A DNA stretch of 64,000 nucleotides, from positions 186,001-250,000 of the forward strand of contig NZ_JASIRT010000005.1 in assembly GCF_030063475.1 (NCBI RefSeq), read 5' to 3'. Position 1 is the first letter of the stretch. The number at the start of each line of letters is the position of its first letter. Positions 54,519 through 63,800 of the stretch are shown here, in pieces. A program made the position numbers and the translations under genes. Source of the DNA: Roseomonas sp. E05 (GTDB taxonomy: Bacteria > Pseudomonadota > Alphaproteobacteria > Acetobacterales > Acetobacteraceae). A model generated the notes under the pieces. It worked only from the letters and a program-made list of their open reading frames with translations. It searched no databases and was not told the DNA's origin.

Positions 54519-56285
54519 ATGACCCAAGCCGATCTGCATGACCCCGCCCTGCGGGACCGCGCGGTGCGCGCCGCGCGCGGCGAGGCCCCGTTCGACCTCC
54601 TGCTCACCGGCGGCCAGGTCGCCGACATGGCCACCGGCGAGCTGCGCGCCGCCGATATCGGCCTGGTGGGGCCGCTCATCGCCAGCGTCCATGCCCCTGG
54701 CACCCACAGCGACGCGGCGGCACGCCGCCCGGTGCCGGGCCGCATCATCGCGCCGGGGCTGATCGACACGCACATGCATGTCGAAAGCTCGATGGTCACG
54801 CCGCGCCGCTATGCGGAGACCGTGCTGCCGCAGGGCACCACCACCATCTGCTGGGACCCGCACGAGCTGGGCAACGTCGCCGGGCTGGACGGCCTGCGCT
54901 GGGCGATCGACGCGCTGCGCGGCCTGCCGCTGCGCGCGCTGGTGCTGGCGCCCTCCTGCGTGCCCTCCGCGCCCGGGCTGGAGCGCGCGGGCGCCGATTT
55001 CGGCCCCGCCGAGCTGGCCGAGATGCTGTCCTGGCCGGAGATCGCCGGCGTGGCGGAGGTGATGGACATGCGCGGCGTGCTGGAGCGCAGCCCGCGCATG
55101 GCCGGCATCGTCGGCGCCGGGCTGGCCAGCGGCAAGCTGGTCTGCGGCCATGCGCGCAGCCTCACCGGCCCGGGCCTGCAGGGCTTCGCGGCCGCCGGCA
55201 TCGAGTCCGACCACGAGATCACCTCCGGCGCCGACCTCCTGGAGAAGCTGCGCGCCGGCTTCACCGTCGAGCTGCGCGGCAGCCATGACTACATCCTGCC
55301 CGAGGCGGTGGCGGCGCTGAACGCCCTGCCCCGCTACCCGCAGACCCTCACCCTCTGCACCGACGACGTCTTCCCCGACGATCTTGTCGCGAAAGGCGGC
55401 ATGATCGACCTGCTCCGCCGGCTGGCGCGCCATGGCATGCCGCCGCTGGAGGCGCTGCGCGCGGCCACGCTGAACGCCGCGATGCGGCTCGGCCGGCGCG
55501 ACCTCGGCCTGGTGGCACCGGGCCGGCGGGCGGACCTCGTGGTGCTGGACGGGCTGGAGTCGCTCGGGGTGGAGCAGGTCTTCGCCTCCGGCGCCCTGGT
55601 GGCGGAGGGCGGCCGCCTTGCCGCCGCGCTGCCGCCGGCCGATCCGCCGGGGCTGCGCGGCACGATGAAGCTGGCGCCGCTCGCGCCGGCGGATTTCCAC
55701 CTCGCCGCCTCCGGCGATATGGCGCGGCTGCGCAGCGTGGTGAACCCGCGCTTCACGCAGTGGGGCGAGCTCACCGTGCCCGTGCGCGAGGGCCGGGCGG
55801 TGCTGCCACCGGAGGCCACCCTCCTCGCCGTCATCCACCGCCACGGGCTGGCACCGGCGCGGCCGGTGCTCGGCGTGCTGGAGGGCTGGGGCGCCTGGCG
55901 CGGCGCGCTGGCCACCACCGTCGCGCATGACAGCCACAATCTCTGCGTCTTCGGGCATGACCCGGCCGACATGGCCGCCGCCGCCAACGCGCTGATCGCC
56001 TGCGGCGGCGGCATGGCCGTGGCGGCCGGGGGCGCGGTGCGGGCCGTGCTGCCGCTGCCGGTCTGCGGCCTGCTTTCCGACGCACCGGCGGAGCAGGTGG
56101 CGGCGCAGTTCACCGCGCTGCGCGCCGCCGCCGACGAGATTGCGGAATGGCAGCCGCCCTACCGCGTCTTCAAGGCGGTGGTCGGCGCCACCCTGGCCTG
56201 CAATGCCGGCCCGCATGTCACGGATCTCGGCATCGCCGATGGCGGCAGCGGCGCGGTCTTCCCCGGCGCGCTGGTCGAGGGCTAA
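54519..56285 (+). CDS. ade: Adenine deaminase
   Basis: Amidohydrolase that converts adenine to hypoxanthine and ammonia in purine salvage. The 588-residue product has the metal-binding GLIDTHMHVESSMVTP (about 86-101) and the second-site Glu/His stretches CGHARSL, GIESDHEITSG and LCTDDVFPDDL. The conserved C-terminal domain includes VAHDSHNLCVFG and ends with THAC-like ATLACNAGPHVTDLGIADG. ATG 54519 is chosen because it is close to the conserved domain and has ACAGG 4-8 bases upstream; an in-frame start at 54459 overlaps the repeat. Size and motifs fit the manganese/iron-dependent bacterial Ade. Confidence 0.93.
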   Translation: MTQADLHDPALRDRAVRAARGEAPFDLLLTGGQVADMATGELRAADIGLVGPLIASVHAPGTHSDAAARRPVPGRIIAPGLIDTHMHVESSMVTPRRYAETVLPQGTTTICWDPHELGNVAGLDGLRWAIDALRGLPLRALVLAPSCVPSAPGLERAGADFGPAELAEMLSWPEIAGVAEVMDMRGVLERSPRMAGIVGAGLASGKLVCGHARSLTGPGLQGFAAAGIESDHEITSGADLLEKLRAGFTVELRGSHDYILPEAVAALNALPRYPQTLTLCTDDVFPDDLVAKGGMIDLLRRLARHGMPPLEALRAATLNAAMRLGRRDLGLVAPGRRADLVVLDGLESLGVEQVFASGALVAEGGRLAAALPPADPPGLRGTMKLAPLAPADFHLAASGDMARLRSVVNPRFTQWGELTVPVREGRAVLPPEATLLAVIHRHGLAPARPVLGVLEGWGAWRGALATTVAHDSHNLCVFGHDPADMAAAANALIACGGGMAVAAGGAVRAVLPLPVCGLLSDAPAEQVAAQFTALRAAADEIAEWQPPYRVFKAVVGATLACNAGPHVTDLGIADGGSGAVFPGALVEG

Positions 56286-56292
56286 AACAGAT

Positions 56293-56432
56293 CCCGTTCC
56301 GAATGGCATCACCGGAACGGGTAAAGATGCTCGCCAAAACAAACGGCTGGAGCGTTTTCCGGGAGCCAGAGCGAACGGAAAATGCTCCGGTGCCCTGATC
56401 GCGAAGTATGCGGGAAATCCCGCGCACTTCGC
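56293..56432. repeat. Three consecutive hairpins after the adenine deaminase gene
   Basis: Hairpin 1 (56293-56321): CCCGTTCCG/CGGAACGGG, a likely terminator 8 bases past the stop. Hairpin 2 (56349-56388): GGAGCGTTTTCCG/CGGAAAATGCTCC with a 14-base loop, resembling interspersed REP-like elements remembered from alphaproteobacterial genomes. Hairpin 3 (56401-56432): GCGAAGTATGCGGG-aaat-CCCGCGCACTTCGC, one mismatch. Together they fill the gap between two convergent genes. Confidence 0.65.
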
Positions 56433-56458
56433 GGGCAGGACACGAGCGGGCCGGGCGC

Positions 56459-57103
56459 CTATTCCGGCGTGGTCGCCTCGCCCCGCTCCGCCATCAGCGC
56501 GTCATCGATCTGCCGCGCGCGCTGCGCGGCCGGGCGCGCGGCGAGGCGCTCCCAGTAGCGCTCGAAGGCCGGGCGCCGCTCGATCGTGCCGAACATCATC
56601 CCCCAGCCGATCTGCGAGCCGAGATACATGTCCGCCACGGTGAACTGGTCGCCGAGCAGGTAGTCACCCTGACCTACCGCGCCTTCCAGCACGTCCAGCA
56701 CCTCGGCGAGCCGGCCATAGCCGACCATGACCTGCTTCCCCTCCGGCACGACGAAGCCGAGAGAGGCATTCGTCGCCGCCGCCTCCACCGGGCCGGCACC
56801 GAAGAAGAGCCAGCGGTAATAGGAGCCCCGCCGCCGGTCATCCGGCGCGGGGGCCAGCTTCGCCGCCGGGAAGGCATCGGCAAGATAGGCGCAGATGGCG
56901 GCCGTCTCGGTTACGATGGTCCCGCCATGCCGGAGGGCCGGCACCTTGCCCATCGGGTTGATCGCGCGGAAGGCCGGCGCCTTCATCGCCGGCCCGTACT
57001 CGACGATCTCGGCCCGGTAGGGCTGACCGATCTCCTCCAGCACCCAGCGGACGATCCGCCCGCGCGACATGGGGTGCGTATAGAGGACAAGCTCGTCCGT
57101 CAT
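56459..57103 (-). CDS. Glutathione S-transferase family protein
   Basis: Thioredoxin-fold N-terminal domain plus helical C-terminal domain; conjugates or reduces substrates with glutathione. The 214-residue product begins ELVLYTHPMSRGRIVRWVLE, with Ser at the catalytic position of the first helix. The glutathione-binding NPMGKVPAL (cis-Pro) and TETAAICAYLAD (Glu-Thr) follow. The C-terminal part includes YLLGDQFTVADMYLG, the N-capping box. ATG 57103 is selected because it starts the fold; the longer frame is unrelated. It is a single gene, convergent with ade across a hairpin cluster. The substrate is unknown. Confidence 0.88.
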   Translation of the reverse strand: MTDELVLYTHPMSRGRIVRWVLEEIGQPYRAEIVEYGPAMKAPAFRAINPMGKVPALRHGGTIVTETAAICAYLADAFPAAKLAPAPDDRRRGSYYRWLFFGAGPVEAAATNASLGFVVPEGKQVMVGYGRLAEVLDVLEGAVGQGDYLLGDQFTVADMYLGSQIGWGMMFGTIERRPAFERYWERLAARPAAQRARQIDDALMAERGEATTPE

Positions 57104-57248
57104 CCTGCGGTCCCTTTTCCTGCCGACAGCCCTGCCAGGCGGGCAGCGCGGTTTCGTTGCGGGATGCAACCAGTCCGGCGGGCTTATACGCCAGGCCGCC
57201 CCGCGCTGGCGATTCCCCCGCCCCGCCGGGCCGGCAGGCGCCGCCGCC

Positions 57249-57998
57249 TCAGATCACCACCCCGCCATCCACATGCAGACACTGGCCGGTGATGTAGCCG
57301 GCGCCCTCCGAGGCCAGGAAGGCAATGGCGCGCGCCACGTCATCCGGCTCGCCGAGCCGGCGCATCGGGATACGGGCGATCACCGCCTCCCAGGCCCTGG
57401 TGTCCAGCGCCGCATGGGCGCCGGCATCCTTGCGCGTGTAGCCCGGCACCACGGCGTTGACCGTCACGGCCGGCGCCCATTCCAGCGCCAGCGCCTTCAC
57501 CAGCGCCTCCACCCCCGCCTTGGCGGTGGCGGAAGCGGGAAAGACGGTGCTGTCGGTGCGGAAATTGTGCGCCACGAAGGAGGAGACGGCCACCAGCCGC
57601 GGCGCCCGCCCCGCCGCCAGCAGCGGCCCGGCGGCGCGGGCCAGGCGGAACAGCGCCCAGAGGATGGTGTCCTGGCTGCGCGCGAAGGCCGCGTCGGTCA
57701 GTTCCGCGACCGGGGTGCGGTCGGCGAAGCCGGCGTTGGAGACCAGCACGTCCAGCCCGCCCAGCGCCTCGGCGGCCTGCCGCACCAGCCGCTCCGGCGC
57801 GCCTGCCTCGCTGAGGTCGGCCAGCAGCACCGCCGCCTCGCCGCCCTGCGCGCGCACGGCTTCGGCGGTGCGCTCGGCGCCCTCGCGGTTGCCGCGGGCG
57901 TGCAGGGCGAGGGCGGTGCCCGGCGCGGCCAGCGCGCGGGCGGTGGCGGCGCCGATGCCGCTGGAGGCTCCGGTCACCAGGATGCAGCGCTGCGCCAT
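57249..57998 (-). CDS. Short-chain dehydrogenase/reductase-like protein lacking catalytic tyrosine
   Basis: Rossmann-fold SDR. The 249-residue product has the NAD(P) loop TGASSGIG (about 9-16), the structural VLVSNAG, the Ser of the active site in AVSSFVAHNF and the C-terminal [24 protein letters not shown] followed by DGG. In the YxxxK motif the Lys is present (SATAKAG), but the Tyr position is Ser. The protein may therefore be inactive, use another residue or serve a binding role. GGAG lies immediately before the ATG at 57998. It is divergent from the 2-hydroxyacid dehydrogenase gene at 58114. Confidence 0.82.
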   Translation of the reverse strand: MAQRCILVTGASSGIGAATARALAAPGTALALHARGNREGAERTAEAVRAQGGEAAVLLADLSEAGAPERLVRQAAEALGGLDVLVSNAGFADRTPVAELTDAAFARSQDTILWALFRLARAAGPLLAAGRAPRLVAVSSFVAHNFRTDSTVFPASATAKAGVEALVKALALEWAPAVTVNAVVPGYTRKDAGAHAALDTRAWEAVIARIPMRRLGEPDDVARAIAFLASEGAGYITGQCLHVDGGVVI

Positions 57999-58113
57999 CT
58001 CCGTCCCTCTCCTCAGCTCGGGCGCGGCAGGATAGGCCGGCTCCCTTGCGCCCCCAAGGCCACCCCCGCATCCTTCGCGCAGCAACAAAGCCGCAAAGGG
58101 ACGGAAAACGACG

Positions 58114-59121
58114 ATGCTCACCGTACTGGAGCCGGAAGGCCTCTACCCCGACACCGCGCTGGAGCAGGAGATCCTCGGGCCCGGCGTGCGCGTGATCCGC
58201 GGCGGCGGGCGCGGCGGCGTCGAGGAACTGCCCGATTCGCTCTGCGCCGAGGCGGATGGCCTGTTCATCTTCCGGCACTGGCTGCCGGGCAGCCAGCTCC
58301 CGCGCTTTCCCCGGCTGAAGGTGGTGGTGCGGATGGGCGTCGGCTACGACCGGCTGGACCGCCCGGCGCTCGCCGCCCGCGGCGTGACGGTCTGCAACGT
58401 GCCGGACTACGGCACCACCGAGGTGGCCGACCATGCCATGGCGCTCGCCCTGACGCTGCGCCGCGGTATCGCTCTGCACCACGATTTGCAGCGGGCGGAG
58501 CCGCCGGCGGCTTGGCAGTATCTTGAGACCCCGCTCGTGCAGCGGGCGGAGACGCAGAATTTCGGCATCCTGGGGCTGGGGCGGATCGGCACGGCGGTGG
58601 CGCTGCGCGCCAAGGCCTTCGGCTTCCGGGTGCTGTTCCACGACCCTTTCCTGCCCAACGGCGTGGACCGCGCGCTCGGCATCCGGCGCGTCCGCAGCCT
58701 GGCCGAGCTGCTGGCGCAGAGCGACGTGCTCTCCATCCACACGCCGCTGACCCGCCACACGCGCGGGCTGCTCGACGAGGCGGCGCTGCGCCAGCTGCCG
58801 CAGGGCGCGGTGGTGGTGAACACCGCCCGCGGTCCCATCCTCGACCTGGACGGGCTGGCCGCCTGCCTGCGGGATGGCCGGCTGGCCGGTGCCGGGCTCG
58901 ACGTGCTGCCGGAGGAGCCGCCGAAGGAGCCGGTGCACCCGCTGCTCGCCGCCTACCGGGCGCGCGAGCCCTGGCTGGCGGGGCGGCTGATCGTCACGCC
59001 GCACAGCGCCTTCCACACGCCGCAGGCCTTCGAGGACATCCGCCGCAAGAGCGCGGAGACCATGCGCGACGTGCTGGTGGAGGAGCGTAACAGCAATGTC
59101 ATCGCACCGGAGGCGGATTAG
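58114..59121 (+). CDS. D-isomer-specific 2-hydroxyacid dehydrogenase family protein
   Basis: NAD(P)-dependent oxidoreductase for 2-oxo/2-hydroxy acids. The 335-residue product has NPDYGTT-like VPDYGTTEVADHAMAL, the Rossmann loop ILGLGRIGTAVALRAKAFG, and the catalytic triad Arg in VNTARGPIL, Glu in LPEEPP and His in VTPHSAFH. The pattern RIGTAVALRAKAFGFRVLFHDP is closest to CtBP-like and phosphoglycerate-dehydrogenase-like members. Substrate unknown. ATG 58114 has AAACGACG upstream, a poor ribosome-binding site, but no better start exists. Divergent from the SDR gene. Confidence 0.88.
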   Translation: MLTVLEPEGLYPDTALEQEILGPGVRVIRGGGRGGVEELPDSLCAEADGLFIFRHWLPGSQLPRFPRLKVVVRMGVGYDRLDRPALAARGVTVCNVPDYGTTEVADHAMALALTLRRGIALHHDLQRAEPPAAWQYLETPLVQRAETQNFGILGLGRIGTAVALRAKAFGFRVLFHDPFLPNGVDRALGIRRVRSLAELLAQSDVLSIHTPLTRHTRGLLDEAALRQLPQGAVVVNTARGPILDLDGLAACLRDGRLAGAGLDVLPEEPPKEPVHPLLAAYRAREPWLAGRLIVTPHSAFHTPQAFEDIRRKSAETMRDVLVEERNSNVIAPEAD

Positions 59122-59335
59122 CCACGGTCATGCTACAGTCACCATGAATCCGGGCAATTTCTGAATATTAAGACTGCAAACGCAGCAAAACGATCAGGGT
59201 TGCGATTGCGTTTGACGGGGCAAGCATTCTACACAAGATTGTGAGAGTGCTGCCTTCGCATCCGCAACGTAGAATTCCGGCGGTCACAGTTCTCCTGCCG
59301 CGATGTGGCGGAACCGTGCTCCCTGAGGTCCGATA

Positions 59336-60703
59336 ATGCACGCTGAGCTGCGCCACAACGGCCCCCATGTGATCCTGGACGTATCCCGCCTGCTGGGATG
59401 CGGGCGCAAGCGGACTCCCTCGGGCATCGATCGCGTCGAGCTGGCCTATGCCCGCCACTGGCTGGCGGCCTCGCCGGAACGCTGCTCCTTCGTCGGGCAG
59501 GAGGTGCAGGGTGGCTTCGCCATGCTGCCCCGCCGCCTGGTGGCGGATCTGGTGGCGGCGCTGAGCGAGGCCTGGAGCACCGGCATCGCCAGCGGTCCCG
59601 CCTTCCGCCGCGCCGCGCGTGTCGGCGCGCTGGGGCGCGGGCGGCTGCTGCTCGGCTTCGGCCGCACCGAACTCGCGCGCCTGCTGCATTCCCGGCGCCG
59701 GATCGCCTTCCTGCTGGTCTCCCACCAGGCGCTGGACCGCAGCGGCCCGATCGAGGCGCTGCGCCGCGCCGGCTGCGCCTTCGTGCCGCTGATCCACGAC
59801 CTGATCCCGGTGACGCATCCGGAATACGCCCGCCCCGGCCAGGCCGAGAAGCACCTGCGCCGCATCGGCACCACCGCCACCCTGGCGGATGGGGTGATCG
59901 TCAACTCGGCCGCCACCGCCACCGCGCTGGAGCCGCATCTGGTCAGCCGCGCCAAGGCCCCGCCGGTGCTGGTCGCGCCGCTCGGCATCGACCACGCGGG
60001 GCCCGGCGGGCCCACCACCCCGCTCGACCCCTATTTCGTCGCTCTCGGCACCATCGAGCCGCGCAAGAACCACCTGCTGCTGCTGCATCTCTGGCGGGAG
60101 CTGGCGCGCGTCCACGGCGCCAGCACGCCGCGCCTGCTGATCATCGGCAAGCGCGGCTGGGAGAACGAGAACGTCGTCGACATCCTGGAACGCTGCACCG
60201 CGCTGCACGGCGTGGTGCAGGAGGTCGGCCAGCTGCCCGACCGCATGGTGGCCGAGCTGATGCAGGGCGCACGGGCGCTGCTCTTCCCCTCCTTCGCCGA
60301 GGGCTATGGCCTGCCGCTGGCCGAGGCGCTGGCCATGGGCGTGCCGGTGGTCTGTTCCGACCTGCCGGCGCTGCGCGAGGTCGGCGGCGCCGTGCCGGAT
60401 TACCTCGACCCGCTGGACGGGCAGGCCTGGCGCCAGGCGGTGACCGACTATGCCGCGCTGGACAGCGACCGGCGCGTCGCGCAGCTCCAGCGGCTGGAAG
60501 GCTGGCGGGCGCCGCGCTGGGACGACCACTTCCGCCTGGTGGATGCGCTGCTGGCGCAGGTGACGGAGCCGGCCCGGCCCGGCCCGTCGCTCCGGCAGCA
60601 TGCCGGGAGGAGCCTGCCCTCCCGCTGGGGCGGGCGCCGCGACAAGGGCTGGGCCGGGGAAGCCGGCGGTCTCGTTGCGGCGCGGGACGAAGCCATGCCA
60701 TGA
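59336..60703 (+). CDS. Family 4 glycosyltransferase
   Basis: GT-B-fold transferase that adds a sugar from a nucleotide donor. The 455-residue product has an N-terminal acceptor domain starting ILDVSRLLGCGRKRTPSGID (the 'D-SR-L--R-RTPSGIDRVE' pattern of mannosyltransferase-like proteins) and IHDLIPVTHPEYARP. The donor domain carries ALGTIEPRKNHLLLL, LIIGKRGWENENV and the ExxxxxxxE motif in SFAEGYGLPLAEALAMG. A Pro/Arg-rich tail of about 45 residues follows the domain. It precedes the polyketide synthase by 112 bases on the same strand, which suggests a glycosylated lipid or polyketide, though no other exopolysaccharide gene is in view. Confidence 0.87.
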   Translation: MHAELRHNGPHVILDVSRLLGCGRKRTPSGIDRVELAYARHWLAASPERCSFVGQEVQGGFAMLPRRLVADLVAALSEAWSTGIASGPAFRRAARVGALGRGRLLLGFGRTELARLLHSRRRIAFLLVSHQALDRSGPIEALRRAGCAFVPLIHDLIPVTHPEYARPGQAEKHLRRIGTTATLADGVIVNSAATATALEPHLVSRAKAPPVLVAPLGIDHAGPGGPTTPLDPYFVALGTIEPRKNHLLLLHLWRELARVHGASTPRLLIIGKRGWENENVVDILERCTALHGVVQEVGQLPDRMVAELMQGARALLFPSFAEGYGLPLAEALAMGVPVVCSDLPALREVGGAVPDYLDPLDGQAWRQAVTDYAALDSDRRVAQLQRLEGWRAPRWDDHFRLVDALLAQVTEPARPGPSLRQHAGRSLPSRWGGRRDKGWAGEAGGLVAARDEAMP

Positions 60704-60815
60704 ACGCCGGAGGGTGGCGGGCGCCTGCCCACCCCCTTCCACACGGCCACACCCAGACGGGGCCTGATGCCCCCCTCGCACGCAAGTGCCCGAAACGGCC
60801 GGCTGAGCAGATGGA

Positions 60816-63800
60816 ATGAGGAACGGAACGAGCCCTCCAGGCGCCGCCGCGCGCCACACCGATGCCGTCGCCATCGTGGGGGCGGCCTGCCGCCTGCCGG
60901 GCGCGCCCAGCCTGGAGGCCCTGTGGGAGCTGCTGGCGCGCGGCGGCGACGCGGTGGGCACCCTGCCGGCCGATCGCTTCACGCAGGCCGCCTTCCACCA
61001 TCCGCGCAGGAGCGAGCCGGGCCGCAGCTACAGCTTCGCCGCGGCGCATCTCGGCGACATCAGCGGCTTCGACGCGCCCGCCTTCGGCCTCTCCCCGCGC
61101 GAGGCGGCGGAGATGGACCCGCAGCAGCGCCTGCTGCTGGAGGTCGCCGCCGAGGCGCTGGAGGATGCCGGCTGGCCGGCCGGCCAGCTCGCCGGGCGGG
61201 CGGTCGGCGTCTGGGTCGGCGGTTCCTCGACCGACTATGCCGAGCTGCGGCTGGGCGACGTCTCCGGCGCCGATCGCTACTTCATGACCGGCAACACGCT
61301 GTCGATTCTGGCCAACCGCCTGACCAACGTGTTCGACCTGCACGGCCCGGGCCAGACGATGGACACCGCCTGCTCCTCCTCCCTGGTGGCGCTGGACGCG
61401 GCGGTCGCCGCGCTGCGCGCCGGCCGGGTCGAGGCGGCGCTGGTGGGCGGCGTGCAGCTGCTGCTCTCGCCCTTCGCCTTCACCGGCTTCTCCCGCGCCG
61501 GCATGCTCTCCGCGCGCGGCCGCTGCCAGGCCTTCGATGCCGCGGCGGATGGCTATGTGCGCGGCGAGGGCGCCGGCGTGGTGGTGCTGAAGCCGCTCGC
61601 CGCGGCGCTCGCGGCCGGCGACGCGGTGCGCGGCGTCATCCTGGCCACCGGCAGCAACGCCGCCGGCCGCACCATCGGCCTTTCGCTGCCGAACCGCGAG
61701 GCGCAGGCGGCGCTGATCGGCCAGGTGCTGGCCGAGGCCGGGATCTCGCCCGAGGACTTCGCCTATTTCGAGGCGCATGGCACCGGCACGCAGGTCGGCG
61801 ACCCGGCGGAATGCTGGGCGATCGGCACCACCCTGGGGCAACGGCGCGGCACGCCGCTGCCGGTCGGCTCGATCAAGACCAATATCGGCCATCTGGAGCC
61901 CGCCTCCGGCATGGCCGGGCTGCTCAAGGCCATGCTGGTGCTGGAGCGCGGCGCCCTGCCGCCCAACCTGCACTTCAACACGCCCAACCCGCAGATCGAT
62001 TTCGGCGGGCTCAACATCCGCATCCCCACGGCGCTGGAGCCGCTGGCGCTGCCCCCCGGCGCCGTGGCCGGGGTGAACAGCTTCGGCTTCGGCGGCACCA
62101 ACGCCATGGCGCTGCTCGGCGCCCCGCCCGCCGCCGCCCCGGCACCGGAAGCCGGGGAGGCCCCGCTGCCGCCGCTGGTGCTGACCGCCCGCTCCGCCGC
62201 CGCGCTGAAGGCGCTGGCCGGCTCCTGGCAGGCGCGCCTGGCGGAGCGTCCCGCCACGCCAGCCCTGCTGCGCGGCGCCGTGCGCCACCGCGACCTGCAC
62301 GCGCACCGGCTGCTGCTGCGCGGCGATGCCGCCAGCCTGCCCGCGCAGCTCGGCGACTGGCTGGCCGGAAAGCGGCCGGAGGGCGTGACCCAGGGGCAGG
62401 CGCGCCCCGGGCCGCTGGCTTTCGTCTTCTCCGGCAACGGGGCGCAGTTCGCCGGCATGGCGCGCGAGGCGATGGCGCACAACGCCGCCTTCCGCCGCGC
62501 CGTCGAGGCGGCCGACGCCGTGCTGGCGCCGCTCGCCGGCTGGTCCGGCGCCGCCGTGCTGGCCGCGGGCGCCACCGCCGAACAGCTCGCCGGCACCGAC
62601 ATGGCACAGCCGCTGCTGTTCCTGGCGCAACTCGGCATCCTGGCGGCGCTGGCCGGGCACGGGCTGCGGCCCGATCTCTGTCTCGGCCACTCGGTGGGCG
62701 AGGTGGCCGCCGCCCATGCCGCCGGCATCCTCGACCTGCCCCAGGCGGCGCGGCTGGTGGTGGCGCGCTCCCGCGCCCAGCACCGGCAGCGCGGCCTCGG
62801 CCGGATGGCGGCGGTCGGCGCCTCGGCCGAGGCCCTCGCCCCGCTGCTCGCCGCCTGCCCGCCCGACGAATCCGGCTGGCGGCCGGAGATCGCCGCCTAC
62901 AACGCCCCCGATTCGCTCACCCTGGCCGGGCCGGAGGCCGCCATCGACTGGCTGGTGGCCGAGGCGAAGGCGCGGCGCTGGGCCGCCGTGCGGCTCGACC
63001 TCGACTATGCCTTCCACTCGGCGGCGATGGACCCGGTGCGCGATTCGCTCGCCGCCGAGCTCGCCGGCCTCGCGCCGCGGGCGGAGGGGTGCGGCTTCCT
63101 CTCCACCGTCACCGGCGCGAAGCTGCCCGGCCCGGCGCTCGAGGCCGAGTACTGGTGGCGCAACCTGCGCGCCCCCGTGCGCTTCCAGGCCGCCGTGCAG
63201 GCGGCCGCGGCGGCGGGGGCGCGGCTCTTCGTCGAGATCGGCCCGCATCCGGTGCTGCAGGCCTATCTGCGCGACAGCCTGCGCGCCGCCGAGACCGAGG
63301 CGGCGGTGCTGCCCAGCCTCTCGCGCCGGGACGCACCCGGCGACCCCTTCCCCGCCCTGGCCGACCGCGCCTTCGCCGCCGGCGCCGACCCGCGCGCCGC
63401 GCCGGCCTTCGCCGGGCCGGCCGAGCGGCGCGGCCTGCCGCCGACCCCCTTCGACCGGCAGCGCCACTGGTTCGCCACCACCCCGGAATCCACCCGGCTG
63501 ACCGACGCGGTGCAGGACCACCCGCTGCTCGGCATCCGGCAGGGCCAGGAGCCGCTGCGCTGGTCGCGCCTGCTGGACACGGCGCTGGAGCCCTGGCTGG
63601 CCGACCACCGCCTGGGCGGCGAGCCGGTGCTGCCTGCCGCCGCCATGCTGGAGATGGCGCTGGCCGTCGCCGCCCTGCGCTTCCCCGAGGCGCCGGCACT
63701 GGAGGTGCAGGAGTTCCAGATCCTGCGCGCCCTGCCGCTGGCCGCCGAGAGCGCGCGCGAGCTGCGCTGCACGCTGGAGCCGGAGGGCAATATCCTCCTG

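Noticed and set aside
60811-60819. ATG at 60811 as start of the polyketide synthase
   Set aside because: It reads ATG-GAA-TGA and stops at once; the ATG at 60816 opens the KS frame.
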